Shown here: piece by piece, positions 26,066 through 35,800 of the stretch | Layout: every line of letters starts with the position of its first letter | Numbering within the stretch: the first letter of the stretch is position 1 | NCBI RefSeq assembly: GCF_018860705.1 | Contig: NZ_JAHKQA010000047.1 | Span: 1 to 64,000, forward strand | DNA from: Citreicella sp. C3M06 | Lineage (GTDB): Bacteria > Pseudomonadota > Alphaproteobacteria > Rhodobacterales > Rhodobacteraceae | DNA length: 64,000 nucleotides | Direction of reading: 5' to 3' | The notes under the pieces: generated by a model | What the model was told of the DNA's origin: nothing | What the model saw: the letters and a program-made list of their open reading frames with translations, nothing else | Database searches by the model: none | Position numbers and translations under genes: made by a program

Positions 26066-27015
26066 TGATACGACAGGCTTTCGGCAAGGTCGGGCAGACG
26101 CTCGTCGTTTTGTTCATCGTCTCGTTTGCCAGCTTCGGGTTGCTGAAGCTGGCGCCGGGCGATCCGATCCAGATCATGCTGGGCTCGGAATACTCGCCGG
26201 AAGCCTATGCCGCGCTTTCGGCACAGCTGGGTCTGGATCAACCGTTCCTGACCCAGTACCTCGATTGGGCGAAGAACTTTGTGCAGGGCGACTGGGGCAC
26301 CAGCTACGTCGCCCGCACAGACATCTTCACCTATGGTTTCCTCGAAGCTCTGCCGGTGACGCTGACGCTGGCGAGCTTTTCGCTGGCCTTCGCGATCCTG
26401 ATCGGGGTGCCGCTCGGGGTGCTCTCGGCGGTGAAGAAAGACACGATCTTTGATGCGGGCGCGGCGGTGTTCGCGCTGACCGGCACGGCGTTCCCGTCGT
26501 TTCTGCTGGGCATCCTGCTGATCTGGTTCTTTGGCGTCAAACTGGGGCTGTTCCCGGTCATGGGCTATGTCAGCCCGTGGCAGGATTTCTGGGGCGGCAT
26601 CTATCACATGATCCTGCCGGCGCTGACCCTGTCGACCTATTTCATCGCGATGATCACCCGGCTGACCCGCGCCACGCTGATCGAGGTTCTGGCCCAGCCC
26701 TATATCGCCGCTGCGCGTGCACGGGGCGAGCCGGGCTGGCGGGTGATCTGGGTGCATGGCGTGCGCAACATCGCGCTGCCGCTGGTCACCATTCTGGGGC
26801 TGCAACTGGGCACATTGCTGCAAGGCACGGTGCTGACCGAAACCGTGTTCAACCTGCCGGGGATCGGGCAGATGCTGACCTCGGCGGTGCTGGGGCGCGA
26901 ATATGGCGTGGTGCAGGCCGGCGTGATGATGACCGCAACGCTGTTCATCGTGGTCAACCTGCTGGTCGATCTGTCCTATCCGTTCCTTGATCCGCGACTG
27001 AGAGACCGCAAATGA
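26065..27015 (+). CDS. peptide-type ABC transporter permease (DppB class)
   Basis: A 316-residue inner-membrane permease of the DppB/GsiC type. It begins MIRQAFGKVGQTLVVLFIVSFASFGLLKLAPGDP with the LAPGDP loop typical of the class. The EAA-type loop is YIAAARARGEPGWRVIWVHGVRNIALPL, followed by GTVLTETVFNLPGIGQML. It starts on the last base of the binding-protein stop codon and overlaps the next permease by four bases. Confidence 0.93.
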   Translation: MIRQAFGKVGQTLVVLFIVSFASFGLLKLAPGDPIQIMLGSEYSPEAYAALSAQLGLDQPFLTQYLDWAKNFVQGDWGTSYVARTDIFTYGFLEALPVTLTLASFSLAFAILIGVPLGVLSAVKKDTIFDAGAAVFALTGTAFPSFLLGILLIWFFGVKLGLFPVMGYVSPWQDFWGGIYHMILPALTLSTYFIAMITRLTRATLIEVLAQPYIAAARARGEPGWRVIWVHGVRNIALPLVTILGLQLGTLLQGTVLTETVFNLPGIGQMLTSAVLGREYGVVQAGVMMTATLFIVVNLLVDLSYPFLDPRLRDRK

Positions 27016-27869
27016 CCCTGGTGGAACCCGCACGGCGGGGCGCGCGCTCGATCTTCCTGCGCCGCCCGTTCTTTACCCTCGCGCTGCTGGTGGCGGTGGG
27101 CTACGTCCTCGCCGCGATCTTTGCGCCCCTTGTTGCGCCCTACGATCCGGTGGCGCAGGATTTCAACGCTATGATGCAGGCGCCAAGCGGCGCGCATCTG
27201 ATGGGCACCGACAGCTACGGGCAGGACATCCTGTCGCGGGTGATCTTTGGCGCGCGCTATGCGCTGATCATCGGCTTCTTTGCCGTGGCCATCGGCGCCA
27301 TCGGGGGGCTGATCGTCGGGCTTGCGGCGGGACTGTCGGGGGGCTGGGTCGAATGGGCGCTGATGCGGCTGATCGACAGCATCCTTGCGCTGCCCTCGCT
27401 GATCCTCGCGGTGGCGTTCATCGCCATTCTGGGGCAGGGGGTCGACAAGGTGGTGATCGCGGTCGGCCTGTCGATGATCGGCCCGTTCGCGCGCACCGTG
27501 CGCGCCGACGTGTTGCAGGTGCGCGTGCAGCTGTTCGTCGAGGCAGCGGGGCTGATGGCCATTCCGCGCGCGGTGATCATCTGGCGCCACATCCTGCCCA
27601 ACGTGATCTACCCGCTGGCGGTGCAGGTCACCATTCGTATCTCCGAGGCCATTCTGGTCTCGTCCTCGCTGTCCTTCCTTGGCATCGGGGTCACGCCCCC
27701 GACCCCCGACTGGGGGCTGATGATCGCCGAAGGGCGGGCCTTTGTCAGCTTTGCGGCGTGGATGTCGGCGATGCCCGGCTTTGCGCTGGCGCTGCTGCTG
27801 ATCGCGCTGTCCATCGTCGGCGATGGCATCCGCGAGGAATTCGACCCCAAGCTCAAGGGCAAGGCATGA
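27012..27869 (+). CDS. peptide-type ABC transporter permease (DppC class)
   Basis: A 285-residue permease. Landmarks are FAPLVAPYDPVAQDF, LMGTDSYGQDILSRVIFGARYAL, the EAA-type loop LFVEAAGLMAIPRAVIIWRHILPNVIYPL, and SFLGIGVTPPTPDWGLMIAEGR near the C-terminus. All are standard for DppC/GsiD-like subunits that pair with the preceding permease. Start and stop overlap both neighbours by four bases (ATGA), so the subunits are made in step. Confidence 0.93.
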   Translation: MTLVEPARRGARSIFLRRPFFTLALLVAVGYVLAAIFAPLVAPYDPVAQDFNAMMQAPSGAHLMGTDSYGQDILSRVIFGARYALIIGFFAVAIGAIGGLIVGLAAGLSGGWVEWALMRLIDSILALPSLILAVAFIAILGQGVDKVVIAVGLSMIGPFARTVRADVLQVRVQLFVEAAGLMAIPRAVIIWRHILPNVIYPLAVQVTIRISEAILVSSSLSFLGIGVTPPTPDWGLMIAEGRAFVSFAAWMSAMPGFALALLLIALSIVGDGIREEFDPKLKGKA

Positions 27870-28801
27870 CGGCGCTTCTGAACATTCAATCCCTGACCGT
27901 CGATCGCGGCCCGGCGCGGATTCTCGACCGGGTGACGCTAGAGGTCGGGCAGGGCGAAACCGTCGCGCTGGTCGGGGAATCCGGCGCGGGCAAATCCACC
28001 ATCGCCACCGCGATCATGCGGCTGCTGGGCGAGGCGCAGACCTCGGGCCAGATCACGCTGGACGGGGCGGGCGATCTGCTGGCCCTGCGCGAACGCGACA
28101 TGGTGGGCCTGCGCGGGCGCCGCCTGTCGATGATCTTTCAGGACGCGGGGGCGGCGCTCAACCCGTCCTATACCGTGGGGCGGCAGCTGATCTCGGCGGT
28201 GCGCCGCAACCTCGGGCTGGACAAGACGGCGGCGCGCGCCCGCGCCATCGAGTTGATGACGCAGGTGGGCATCAACGACCCCGAGGCGCGGCTGACCGCC
28301 TATCCCCACCAGCTTTCGGGGGGCATGCAACAACGCGTCATGGTGGCCATCGCGCTGGCCGCCGATCCCGATTTGCTGTTGGCGGACGAGCCGACCTCGG
28401 CGCTGGACGTGACGATTCAGGCGCAGATCGTGCGGCTGATCCTTGCCCAGACCAAGGCGCGCGGCGCGGCCTGCATCTTTGTGCTGCATGATCTGGCGCT
28501 GGCCAGTCAGGCCTGCGACCGGATCGTGGTGCTGTATGCCGGGCAGGTGGTCGAATCCGGCCCGGCGCGCGACGTGCTGGAAAACGCCCGCCATCCCTAT
28601 ACGCGCCAGCTCAAATCCTGTGTGCTGGAAATCGGCACCCGCGATCTGATCGCCCCCGAGGGCACCGTGCCATCGCATCGCGACATGCCGCGCGGCTGCC
28701 GCTTTGCGACGCGCTGCCCGCGCGTGCAGGATCGCTGCTGGGCCGAAGCCCCCCCGCTGGAGGGCGGCGCGCACAGCTTTGCCTGCTGGAACCCGGAATG
28801 A
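27866..28801 (+). CDS. peptide-type ABC transporter ATPase (DppD class)
   Basis: A 311-residue ATPase. Walker A is GESGAGKS at residues 37-44, the signature is LSGGMQQR, and Walker B is [12 protein letters not shown]. The C-terminal oligopeptide-transporter extension with cysteines (CRFATRCPRVQDRC) is present, a region that in related ATPases can hold an Fe-S cluster. ATG 27866 overlaps the permease stop; the longer open frame upstream is a shadow. Confidence 0.93.
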   Translation: MTALLNIQSLTVDRGPARILDRVTLEVGQGETVALVGESGAGKSTIATAIMRLLGEAQTSGQITLDGAGDLLALRERDMVGLRGRRLSMIFQDAGAALNPSYTVGRQLISAVRRNLGLDKTAARARAIELMTQVGINDPEARLTAYPHQLSGGMQQRVMVAIALAADPDLLLADEPTSALDVTIQAQIVRLILAQTKARGAACIFVLHDLALASQACDRIVVLYAGQVVESGPARDVLENARHPYTRQLKSCVLEIGTRDLIAPEGTVPSHRDMPRGCRFATRCPRVQDRCWAEAPPLEGGAHSFACWNPE

Positions 28802-29823
28802 GGAAGCCGATGCAAAACGCAGAGCGCCCGGTCTTTGAACTGGTCGATGTGGAAAAGGTGTTTCAGGTGCGCAAGCCCGGTCAACGCTTCGGGCGGCAGA
28901 CCGTGGGGCTGCATGCGCTTGACGGGGTGCGGCTGTCGGTGGGGCAGGGGGCCTCGCTGGCGCTGGTGGGCGAAAGCGGGTCGGGCAAATCGACGCTGCT
29001 GCGGGTGCTTCTGGGGCTGGATGCGCCAACCAACGGGCAGGCGCTGTATCGTGGCCGGGCGATCCGCGAGGCCCGCGCGGGCGGCAGCGATTTCGCCCGC
29101 GATGTGGCGATGGTCTATCAGGATGCGCGCGGATCGCTGAACCCGCGCATGACCATCGGCGCGCTGCTGGCCGAACCGCTGCGCCGCTTTGCCGTGGTGC
29201 CCGAGGCGCAGATCGGCGCGCGGGTGGAACAGTTGCTGACCCGCGTGGGCCTGCCCGCCGATGCCGCCGCGCGCTATCCCGCCGCGCTGTCGGGCGGTCA
29301 GGTGCGCCGCGTCGCCATCGCCCGCGCGCTGGCATCTGAACCCTCGGTGCTGGTGGCGGATGAGGCGGTGTCGGGGCTCGATGTCTCGACGCAGGCGCAG
29401 CTACTTTCGCTGCTACGCCGGCTTCAGCAAGAGATGGGGCTGACGCTGGTCTTCATCACCCATGACCTTGGCGTCGCCAGCTATCTTTGCGAGAACATCG
29501 CCATCATGTACCTTGGCCGCATCGTCGAAACCGGCCCCACCGATGCGGTGCTTGCCGCCCCGGCGCATCCCTATACCGCCGCCCTGCGCGCCGCCGCGCC
29601 GAGCTTTTTCCAACCCATCGCGGAGCCGCTTCCGGGCGAGATCCCAAGCCCGCTCGACCTGCCTGCAGGGTGCCGGTTCTCCGGGCGCTGCCCACGGGTG
29701 CAAGGCGATTGCCACGCAAGCGATCCGTATCTGGCGCGGGCGGGGGAGGGGCGCTCTGTCGCCTGCCTTCACCCGCTTGCCTCACCGCAGGCCAGCGCAT
29801 TGGCCGGAACCTTTCAGGACTGA
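28798..29823 (+). CDS. peptide-type ABC transporter ATPase (DppF class)
   Basis: A 341-residue ATPase partner of the preceding gene. Walker A is GESGSGKST, the signature LSGGQVRR, Walker B VLVADEAVSGLD, and the C-terminal part has the CRFSGRCPRVQGDC cysteine cluster. Walker B ends in DEA rather than DEP, seen also in the second operon of this window (43343). It overlaps its upstream neighbour by four bases and precedes ggt by one base. Confidence 0.92.
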   Translation: MRKPMQNAERPVFELVDVEKVFQVRKPGQRFGRQTVGLHALDGVRLSVGQGASLALVGESGSGKSTLLRVLLGLDAPTNGQALYRGRAIREARAGGSDFARDVAMVYQDARGSLNPRMTIGALLAEPLRRFAVVPEAQIGARVEQLLTRVGLPADAAARYPAALSGGQVRRVAIARALASEPSVLVADEAVSGLDVSTQAQLLSLLRRLQQEMGLTLVFITHDLGVASYLCENIAIMYLGRIVETGPTDAVLAAPAHPYTAALRAAAPSFFQPIAEPLPGEIPSPLDLPAGCRFSGRCPRVQGDCHASDPYLARAGEGRSVACLHPLASPQASALAGTFQD

Positions 29824-29824
29824 C

Positions 29825-31411
29825 ATGACCTTCGATTTCTTCTCCGCCCGCCGCCCCGAAACCCTGTCTTCGAACGCGATGATCGCCACTTCGCATCCGC
29901 TGGCCACCGCCGCGGGGGTCGAGATTCTGACCAGCGGCGGCAGCGCCGTCGACGCGGGCCTTGCCGCGCTTGCGGTGCAATGCGTTGTCGATCCGCTGAT
30001 GACCGGCATTGGCGGCGATTGCTTTGCGCTTTATGCGCCCAAAGAGGGCGGCGTGAAGGCGCTCAACGGGTCCGGGCGCGCCCCGGCGGGGGCCACCGTC
30101 GCGGCGCTGAAAGCCGCCGGGCTGAGCGACGAGATCCCCCAGACCAGCCCGCATGCGGTGACCATCCCCGGCGCGATCTCGGCCTGGTGCCTGCTGCATC
30201 GCGATCACGGCACGATGCCGATGGCGCGGCTGTTTGCGCGGGCCATCGGCTATGCGGAAAACGGCTTTCCCGTCACCCCCCGCGTTGCCGCCGACTGGGC
30301 TGAAAACGCCGCGCTGATCGGGCAGGACGCGCCCGCGGCGGCGGTATTCCTGCCGCAGGGCCGTGCGCCCCGCGTCGGTGAAATCATCCGCCAGCCGTTG
30401 CTTGCGGATCGCCTGCGCGAGATTGCCGAAAAGGGCGCGGCGGGGTTTTACACCGGCGACACCGCCGCGAGCATGGCGGCCCATCTGCAATCGCTTGGCG
30501 GGCTGCACAGCGAGGCCGATTTCCATGCCGGCGAAAATCAGGCGTTCTGGACCACGCCGATTTCCGCCCGCTACAACGATCTCGATATCTTTGAATGCCC
30601 GCCCAACGGGCAGGGGGTGGCGGCGCTGCTGATCCTGCGCATCCTGTCGAAATTCGACCTTGGCCCCGATCTGCCGTTGGCCGACCGCATCCACCTGCAT
30701 GCCGAGGCGACGAAGCTGGCCTATCACCACCGCGATGCGCTGCTCGCCGATCCGGAGCAATGCCCGGGCCTCGCCGAAACGCTGCTGTCCGATGCGGTAG
30801 TCGATACCCTTGCGGCGCGCATCGACATGGCCCGCGCCATGCCCCCGGCGCTGTGGGACGAGCCCGAGCACGAAGACACCATCTACCTGTCGGTGGTCGA
30901 CGCCGATGGCAACGCGCTAAGCCTGATCAACTCGATCTTCCACGGCTTTGGCTCGACCCGGCTCGATCCGAAAACCGGCGTGCTGTTCCATTCGCGCGGC
31001 GCCAGCTTCCGGCTGATCGAAACCCACCCGAACGCCATCGCCCCCAACAAGCGCCCGATGCACACGATCATTCCCGGCATGGCGGTGCAGGATGGCAAGG
31101 CGGTGATGCCCTTTGGCGTGATGGGCGGGCATTATCAGGCGGCCGGGCAGGCGGCCTTTGTGTCGGGCGTCAGCGATCTTGGTCTGGACCTGCAGGCGGC
31201 GATGGATGCGCCGCGCAGCTTTGCCGTCGGCGAGGTGCTGCAGATCGAGCCGGGCGTGCCGCAGGATGTCCGCGAGGCGCTGCAGGCGCGCGGCCATACG
31301 CTGCAGGTGGTGACCAGCCCGCTTGGCGGATCGCAAGCCATCCGCATTGGCGATGGCGTGCTGCATGGCGGCAGCGATAGCCGCAAGGATGGCTCGGCGC
31401 TCGGGTTCTAG
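29825..31411 (+). CDS. ggt: gamma-glutamyltransferase
   Basis: A 528-residue Ntn-hydrolase precursor. Landmarks: MIATSHPLATAAGVEILTSGGSAVDAGLAA at the N-terminus, DPLMTGIGGDCFALYAP, and HEDTIYLSVVDADGNALSLINSIFHGFGS, in which Thr of DTIYLSVVD should be the processing site and nucleophile. GVMGGHYQAAGQ follows. It cleaves gamma-glutamyl bonds (glutathione, gamma-Glu peptides). No signal peptide is visible, so the enzyme is predicted cytoplasmic, acting after import by the operon's ABC transporter. That differs from the periplasmic GGT of many bacteria. Confidence 0.92.
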   Translation: MTFDFFSARRPETLSSNAMIATSHPLATAAGVEILTSGGSAVDAGLAALAVQCVVDPLMTGIGGDCFALYAPKEGGVKALNGSGRAPAGATVAALKAAGLSDEIPQTSPHAVTIPGAISAWCLLHRDHGTMPMARLFARAIGYAENGFPVTPRVAADWAENAALIGQDAPAAAVFLPQGRAPRVGEIIRQPLLADRLREIAEKGAAGFYTGDTAASMAAHLQSLGGLHSEADFHAGENQAFWTTPISARYNDLDIFECPPNGQGVAALLILRILSKFDLGPDLPLADRIHLHAEATKLAYHHRDALLADPEQCPGLAETLLSDAVVDTLAARIDMARAMPPALWDEPEHEDTIYLSVVDADGNALSLINSIFHGFGSTRLDPKTGVLFHSRGASFRLIETHPNAIAPNKRPMHTIIPGMAVQDGKAVMPFGVMGGHYQAAGQAAFVSGVSDLGLDLQAAMDAPRSFAVGEVLQIEPGVPQDVREALQARGHTLQVVTSPLGGSQAIRIGDGVLHGGSDSRKDGSALGF

Positions 31412-31648
31412 GCACTGGTGGCGTGATCCGCCCCGCGTTCAGGTCGGCCCCCGATGCGCCTTTGGTGCGCCGGGGGCCGATGTGTCTTGGAAATGAGCGT
31501 TCGCCGCGCGCGGATCGCTCCGCAGGCGCGGGCAGGGGCAATAAACAATCGCTTGATTGGACGGCGCGCCCAAGGCGCGGCTATACGCGGCCCGATGCAT
31601 TCTGCCTGCACAATCGCAGGCCATCACCGGGAAATGGACCGCGCACCT

Positions 31649-33040
31649 ATGTCACTGACCACAAAGATATTCCTCGCCATCGCTGTCACCGCGGCGCTGG
31701 TGATCGGGACCATGTCGCTGTTGGTGGCCTTGTCGATGCGGGACGGATTCTCGCAATATCTGCTGCGCGGCGAACTGGCCCGGTTCGACCGGCTGGTGGA
31801 CGAACTGGCCCTCGCCTTCGATCCGGGCAGTCCGGGCTGGCCACAGCTGGCGCATGACCCGCGGGCGTGGCACGAATTTGTGCGCAGCCACTTCGCCCCG
31901 CCCGGTGTGCCGGAGCTGAGAGAGATCGCTGGCGATCCGCTGTTGATCGCAGGCCGATTGCTGCTGCTGGACCCGTCCGGTGCGCCGATTGCCGGGGCGC
32001 CGCCGCGCACCGAGCGCTATGAGCAGCGCCCGATCTGTTTCGATGGCGATTGCGGCACCGAAGGCCCGCTTGGCTATCTGCGGCTGAACGCAGCGTCGCT
32101 TTCGGACAGCGCCAGCGATGCCTTCTTCATTCGCGGGCAATATGCCTCACTGGCGTTTTCCGCGCTGGTTGCATTGCTGATTTCCGGCGCGGCGGCGTTT
32201 GTGATCGCCCGGCAGGTTCTGCTTCCGATCAAGCGGCTGGAAGCGGGGGCAAAGAGCCTTGCATCGGGCGATTACAGCGAAAGGATCGATCTGGATCGCA
32301 GCGACGAGCTGGGCGATCTGATCGGGCATTTCAACACGCTGGCCGAAACGCTGGCGCGGACCTCGCGGGCCGAACGCGAATGGATTTCCAACACCACCCA
32401 CGAGCTGCAAACCCCGCTGTCGGTGCTGCGCGCGCAGATCGAGGCCCTGCAGGATGGCGTGCGCCGGGCCGACCCGGAAACGCTGGCCGAAATGCACGCG
32501 GCGCAGATGCGGCTGTCGCGCCTCGTGCAGGATCTCAAGATCCTGACCTATGCGCGCGAGGCTGAATTCGTCGCCGATCTGACCCGCCATGATCTGGTGC
32601 AGATCGCCGCCGAGGCGGTCGAAGTCGCGCGCCCGGCCCTGAGCGGCGCGGGCATCGACATTGTCTGCGCCTTCCCCGACGGGCTGGACGTGTCCTGCGA
32701 CCGGCTGCGGATCGCGCAGGTGTTCGACAACCTGTTGCAGAACGCCGCGCGCTATACCGATGCCCCCGGCACGGTGCGGCTGACGATCCGGCGCGGCGAT
32801 GGGCTCGCGCAGGTGTCGATCGACGACACGGCGCCCGCCCCGCCGAATGACGTGCTGCCAAGGCTGTTCGAGCGGTTTTTCCGGGCCGAAGGCTCGCGCT
32901 CGCGCGCGCTTGGCGGCTCGGGCCTTGGCCTGAGCGTCAGCAAGGCGATCATCGAGGCCCATGGCGGTAGCATTGCCGCCGCCGCCTCGGATCTGGGCGG
33001 GCTGAACGTGACCTTTACCCTGCCGGAGATGCAATCATGA
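31649..33040 (+). CDS. baeS: BaeS-like sensor histidine kinase
   Basis: A 463-residue membrane kinase. Two transmembrane helices (IFLAIAVTAALVIGTMSLLVAL and LAFSALVALLISGAAAFVIA) flank a periplasmic sensor of about 130 residues. HAMP (LLPIKRLEAGAKSLASGDYSERIDL), phospho-acceptor His in NTTHELQTPLSVLRAQIEALQDGVRR, and the ATPase boxes NLLQNAARYTD and GGSGLGLSVSKAIIEAHGG follow. The ordering and wording closely follow BaeS. ATG 31634 is also in frame; 31649 is chosen with low certainty because neither has a good ribosome-binding site. The 237 bases upstream hold no gene. Overlaps baeR by four bases. Confidence 0.88.
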   Translation: MSLTTKIFLAIAVTAALVIGTMSLLVALSMRDGFSQYLLRGELARFDRLVDELALAFDPGSPGWPQLAHDPRAWHEFVRSHFAPPGVPELREIAGDPLLIAGRLLLLDPSGAPIAGAPPRTERYEQRPICFDGDCGTEGPLGYLRLNAASLSDSASDAFFIRGQYASLAFSALVALLISGAAAFVIARQVLLPIKRLEAGAKSLASGDYSERIDLDRSDELGDLIGHFNTLAETLARTSRAEREWISNTTHELQTPLSVLRAQIEALQDGVRRADPETLAEMHAAQMRLSRLVQDLKILTYAREAEFVADLTRHDLVQIAAEAVEVARPALSGAGIDIVCAFPDGLDVSCDRLRIAQVFDNLLQNAARYTDAPGTVRLTIRRGDGLAQVSIDDTAPAPPNDVLPRLFERFFRAEGSRSRALGGSGLGLSVSKAIIEAHGGSIAAAASDLGGLNVTFTLPEMQS

Positions 33041-33717
33041 TCAAGCCGCGCATTCTGATCGTCGAGGACGAGATGGCGCTTGCCTCGGTGCTGCGCGACT
33101 ACCTGCTGCGCGATGGCATGGCGGTGGACCTGCTGACCGAAGGCTCTCATGCGGTGGAAACCGCCCTTGGCACGCCGCATGACCTTGTCATCCTCGATCT
33201 GATGCTACCGCGTGTGGACGGGCTGAGCATCTGTCGCCAGTTGCGCCAGCGTTCGGACGTACCGATCATCATCACAACCGCGCGGGTCGAAGAAATCGAC
33301 CGTCTTCTCGGGCTTGAACTGGGGGCGGATGATTATGTCTGCAAACCCTATTCCCCGCGCGAACTGGTGGCGCGGGTGCGCGCCGTGCTGCGGCGGCGGC
33401 CCGTGGGCGGAGGGGCGGCAAAGCCCGAACCGGCGGCGCGGCTGCAGATCGACCCAGAGGCTTGGCGGGTGACGCTCGACGGGGTCGATCTTGCCCTGAC
33501 CCGGCGGGAATTTTCGCTTCTGGCCGCCTTGGCCGCCCGTCCGGGGCGGGTGTTTTCGCGCGATCAGCTGCTGACCCTCGCCTTTCCCGATGACACCGAG
33601 GTGTTCGACCGGACCATCGACAGCCATATCCGCAATATCCGCCGCAAGATCCATGCCACCACCGACTGGGAGCCGATCCGGTCGGTCTATGGCGTCGGCT
33701 ACGCCTTTGACGGCTGA
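33037..33717 (+). CDS. baeR: BaeR-like response regulator (OmpR family)
   Basis: A 226-residue regulator. The receiver domain has the acidic pair VEDE, phospho-Asp in LVILDLMLPRVDG, and Lys in CKPYSPRELVARV. The run EEIDRLLGLELGADDYVCKPYS is very close to BaeR. The C-terminal winged helix ends RTIDSHIRNIRRKIH...IRSVYGVGYAF. It is translationally coupled to baeS. The usual BaeSR target genes (RND pump mdtABC, spy) are not next to it, so its stimulus and targets here are open. Confidence 0.9.
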   Translation: MIKPRILIVEDEMALASVLRDYLLRDGMAVDLLTEGSHAVETALGTPHDLVILDLMLPRVDGLSICRQLRQRSDVPIIITTARVEEIDRLLGLELGADDYVCKPYSPRELVARVRAVLRRRPVGGGAAKPEPAARLQIDPEAWRVTLDGVDLALTRREFSLLAALAARPGRVFSRDQLLTLAFPDDTEVFDRTIDSHIRNIRRKIHATTDWEPIRSVYGVGYAFDG

Positions 33718-33753
33718 GTCCGGGCGCCCGCAGGCCGTGCCCACTGGCGCCGC

Positions 33754-34659
33754 TCAGCCCCGCCATGCATCGCGATTGCCAAGCCGCTCGATCAGGAAAT
33801 CCATGAAGATCCGGGTTTTCGGGGTCAGCACGTTGGAGCGCGGATAGACCAGCCACAGCACCGAGAAATCGTTCGAACGCCAGCCGGGCAGCACCCGCCG
33901 CAAGCGGCCTGCGTCAAGCTCATGCGCGACGCTCCACAGCGAATTGATCGACAGCCCGGCCCCGGCAATCGTCGCCTCGCGTTGCGCATCGCCATCGTCG
34001 ACGATGGTGCGGCAGCGCATCGCCTCGGGGCTTAGCCGGGCGGTTTCTCCGGCGGCGTTGACCAGTTCGCGCGGCGCAAGGCTGTTCCATGCAATGAAAC
34101 TGTGCCCGGCCAGATCCGCTGGCTGCGCGGGCGTTCCATGCGCCTCAAGATAGGCGGGCGCGGCGCACAGGATGCGGGTGTCATCGGCCAGCTTGCGCCC
34201 CTTGAGGCTGCTGTCGGCCAGCGGCGCGCTGCGCAGCGCAAGATCGAAGCTGCCTTCGATGGCGTCGAACCGTGTGTCCGACAAGCGCAGATCCAGCGTC
34301 AGATCGGGATAGGCGGCGTGGAGCTCTGGCAGCAGCGGCATGATGTGCAGCTGGGCAAAGCTGCTGGGCGCGGCAAAGCGCAGGGTGCCACGCGGCCCGG
34401 CGCTCGACCCGCCAAGCGCGATGCGGGCAGCCTCGGCCTGCGCGAGGATCTCGCGGGCATAGGGCAGGAAATCCGACCCTTCGAGCGACAGCGACACCCT
34501 GCGCGTGGTGCGGTGCAGCAACTCGGCGCCAAGCTCGTGTTCGAGCTTGGCAAGCCGGGCGCTGGCGACCGCGGGCGCAAGCCCAAGCGCCCGCCCGGCG
34601 GCGCTGATATTCAGCCGCTCGGCGGCCATGACGAACAGGCGCAGGCTGTCGGTGTCCAT
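33754..34659 (-). CDS. LysR-family transcriptional regulator
   Basis: A 301-residue LTTR. The N-terminal helix-turn-helix is DSLRLFVMAAERLNISAAGRALGLAPAVASARLAKLEHELGAELLHRTTRRVSLS, followed by an effector-binding domain (GTLRFAAPSSFAQLHIMPLLPEL). The ATG at 34659 is used because the family starts at this helix. It is divergent from the quinone oxidoreductase gene at 34768, the classic layout for an LTTR and its target. Confidence 0.92.
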   Translation of the reverse strand: MDTDSLRLFVMAAERLNISAAGRALGLAPAVASARLAKLEHELGAELLHRTTRRVSLSLEGSDFLPYAREILAQAEAARIALGGSSAGPRGTLRFAAPSSFAQLHIMPLLPELHAAYPDLTLDLRLSDTRFDAIEGSFDLALRSAPLADSSLKGRKLADDTRILCAAPAYLEAHGTPAQPADLAGHSFIAWNSLAPRELVNAAGETARLSPEAMRCRTIVDDGDAQREATIAGAGLSINSLWSVAHELDAGRLRRVLPGWRSNDFSVLWLVYPRSNVLTPKTRIFMDFLIERLGNRDAWRG

Positions 34660-34767
34660 GTGATTATATCCAATATCCGAATACTCAATGCGGAAATGCG
34701 CCGTTTTATATTCAACATCAATGGGTATTTCTAGCACCAAGCAAAGCCAATGCGATGGAGATCAAAG
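34660..34767. promoter_or_regulatory. LysR / oxidoreductase divergent control region
   Basis: 108 bases, markedly AT-rich (ATTATATCCAATATCCGAAT, TTTTATATTCAACATC). GAATA near 34678 and TATTC near 34713 form a spaced dyad, and short T-N11-A-like patterns are possible LTTR sites. No exact site is claimed. Confidence 0.4.
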
Positions 34768-35772
34768 ATGAAAGCGATTGGATACGATGTGGCCGGCCCG
34801 GTGGATGCCCCCGACGCGCTGCGGATGTTCGAAACCCCCAAGCCAGAGGTCGGGCCGCGCGATCTGCTGGTCGAGGTCCGCGGTGTCTCGCTCAACCCGG
34901 TGGATGTGAAGCTGCGCGAAAACCGCGCGCCCGAGGCCGGGCCGGATATCCTTGGCTTTGACGCCGCGGGTGTCGTGGTGGAAACCGGCGCCGAGGTCAC
35001 CGGCTACAAGGTTGGCGACGCGGTGTTTTACGCCGGCGACGTGACCCGCCCCGGATCGAATGCGCAGTATCAGGCGGTGGATGAGCGCATCGTCGGTCGC
35101 AAGCCCGCCTCGCTGGATTTCACCGAGGCCGCAGGCATACCGCTGACCGCCATCACCGCATGGGAAATGCTGTTCGACAGCTTCCGCCTGAGCGAAGGCG
35201 GCGGTGCGGGAAAATCGCTGCTGGTGATCGGCGGCGCTGGCGGGGTCGGATCGATCCTGATCCAGCTGGCCAAGACGCTGACCAAGCTGACGGTGATCGC
35301 CACCGCCTCGCGCCCGGAAACGCAGGACTGGGTGCGCAAGATGGGCGCCGATCACGTCATCGATCACCGCGGCGACATGGCCGCGCAGGTAAAGGATCTG
35401 GGCCTTGCGCCGGAATACGTGGCGGCACTGACCGCGACCGATCAGCATTACCCGGCGATCCTCGATCTGATCGCGCCGCGCGGCCATATTGCGCTGATCG
35501 ACGATCCGCAGGGGCTGGATATCGCCCCGGCCAAGCCCAAGGCCCTGACCATCAGCTGGGAATTCATGTTCACCCGCTCGATGTTCGAAACCGCCGATAT
35601 CGAGCTGCAGCGCGACCTGCTCAACCGGGTGTCGCAGATGCTTGATGACGGCACGCTGCAATCGACCGTGACCGAGCGCCTCGGGCAGATGAGCGCCGCG
35701 AGTTTGCTTGCCGCCCATGCCCGTCAGGAAAGCGGGCGCGTCATCGGCAAACAGGTGCTGAGCGGGTTCTGA
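34768..35772 (+). CDS. zinc-type alcohol dehydrogenase-like / quinone oxidoreductase (MDR superfamily)
   Basis: A 334-residue medium-chain dehydrogenase/reductase. It begins [26 protein letters not shown], then [18 protein letters not shown] and [31 protein letters not shown]. The NADPH-binding loop is [21 protein letters not shown]. Zinc-ligand cysteines of alcohol dehydrogenases are missing, so it is a zinc-independent quinone/enone reductase despite the usual family name. Probable role is detoxifying reactive quinones or enals under control of the divergent LysR. Confidence 0.88.
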   Translation: MKAIGYDVAGPVDAPDALRMFETPKPEVGPRDLLVEVRGVSLNPVDVKLRENRAPEAGPDILGFDAAGVVVETGAEVTGYKVGDAVFYAGDVTRPGSNAQYQAVDERIVGRKPASLDFTEAAGIPLTAITAWEMLFDSFRLSEGGGAGKSLLVIGGAGGVGSILIQLAKTLTKLTVIATASRPETQDWVRKMGADHVIDHRGDMAAQVKDLGLAPEYVAALTATDQHYPAILDLIAPRGHIALIDDPQGLDIAPAKPKALTISWEFMFTRSMFETADIELQRDLLNRVSQMLDDGTLQSTVTERLGQMSAASLLAAHARQESGRVIGKQVLSGF

Positions 35773-35800
35773 GACCCCGAGCCGAAGCGAAGAAAGCTGG

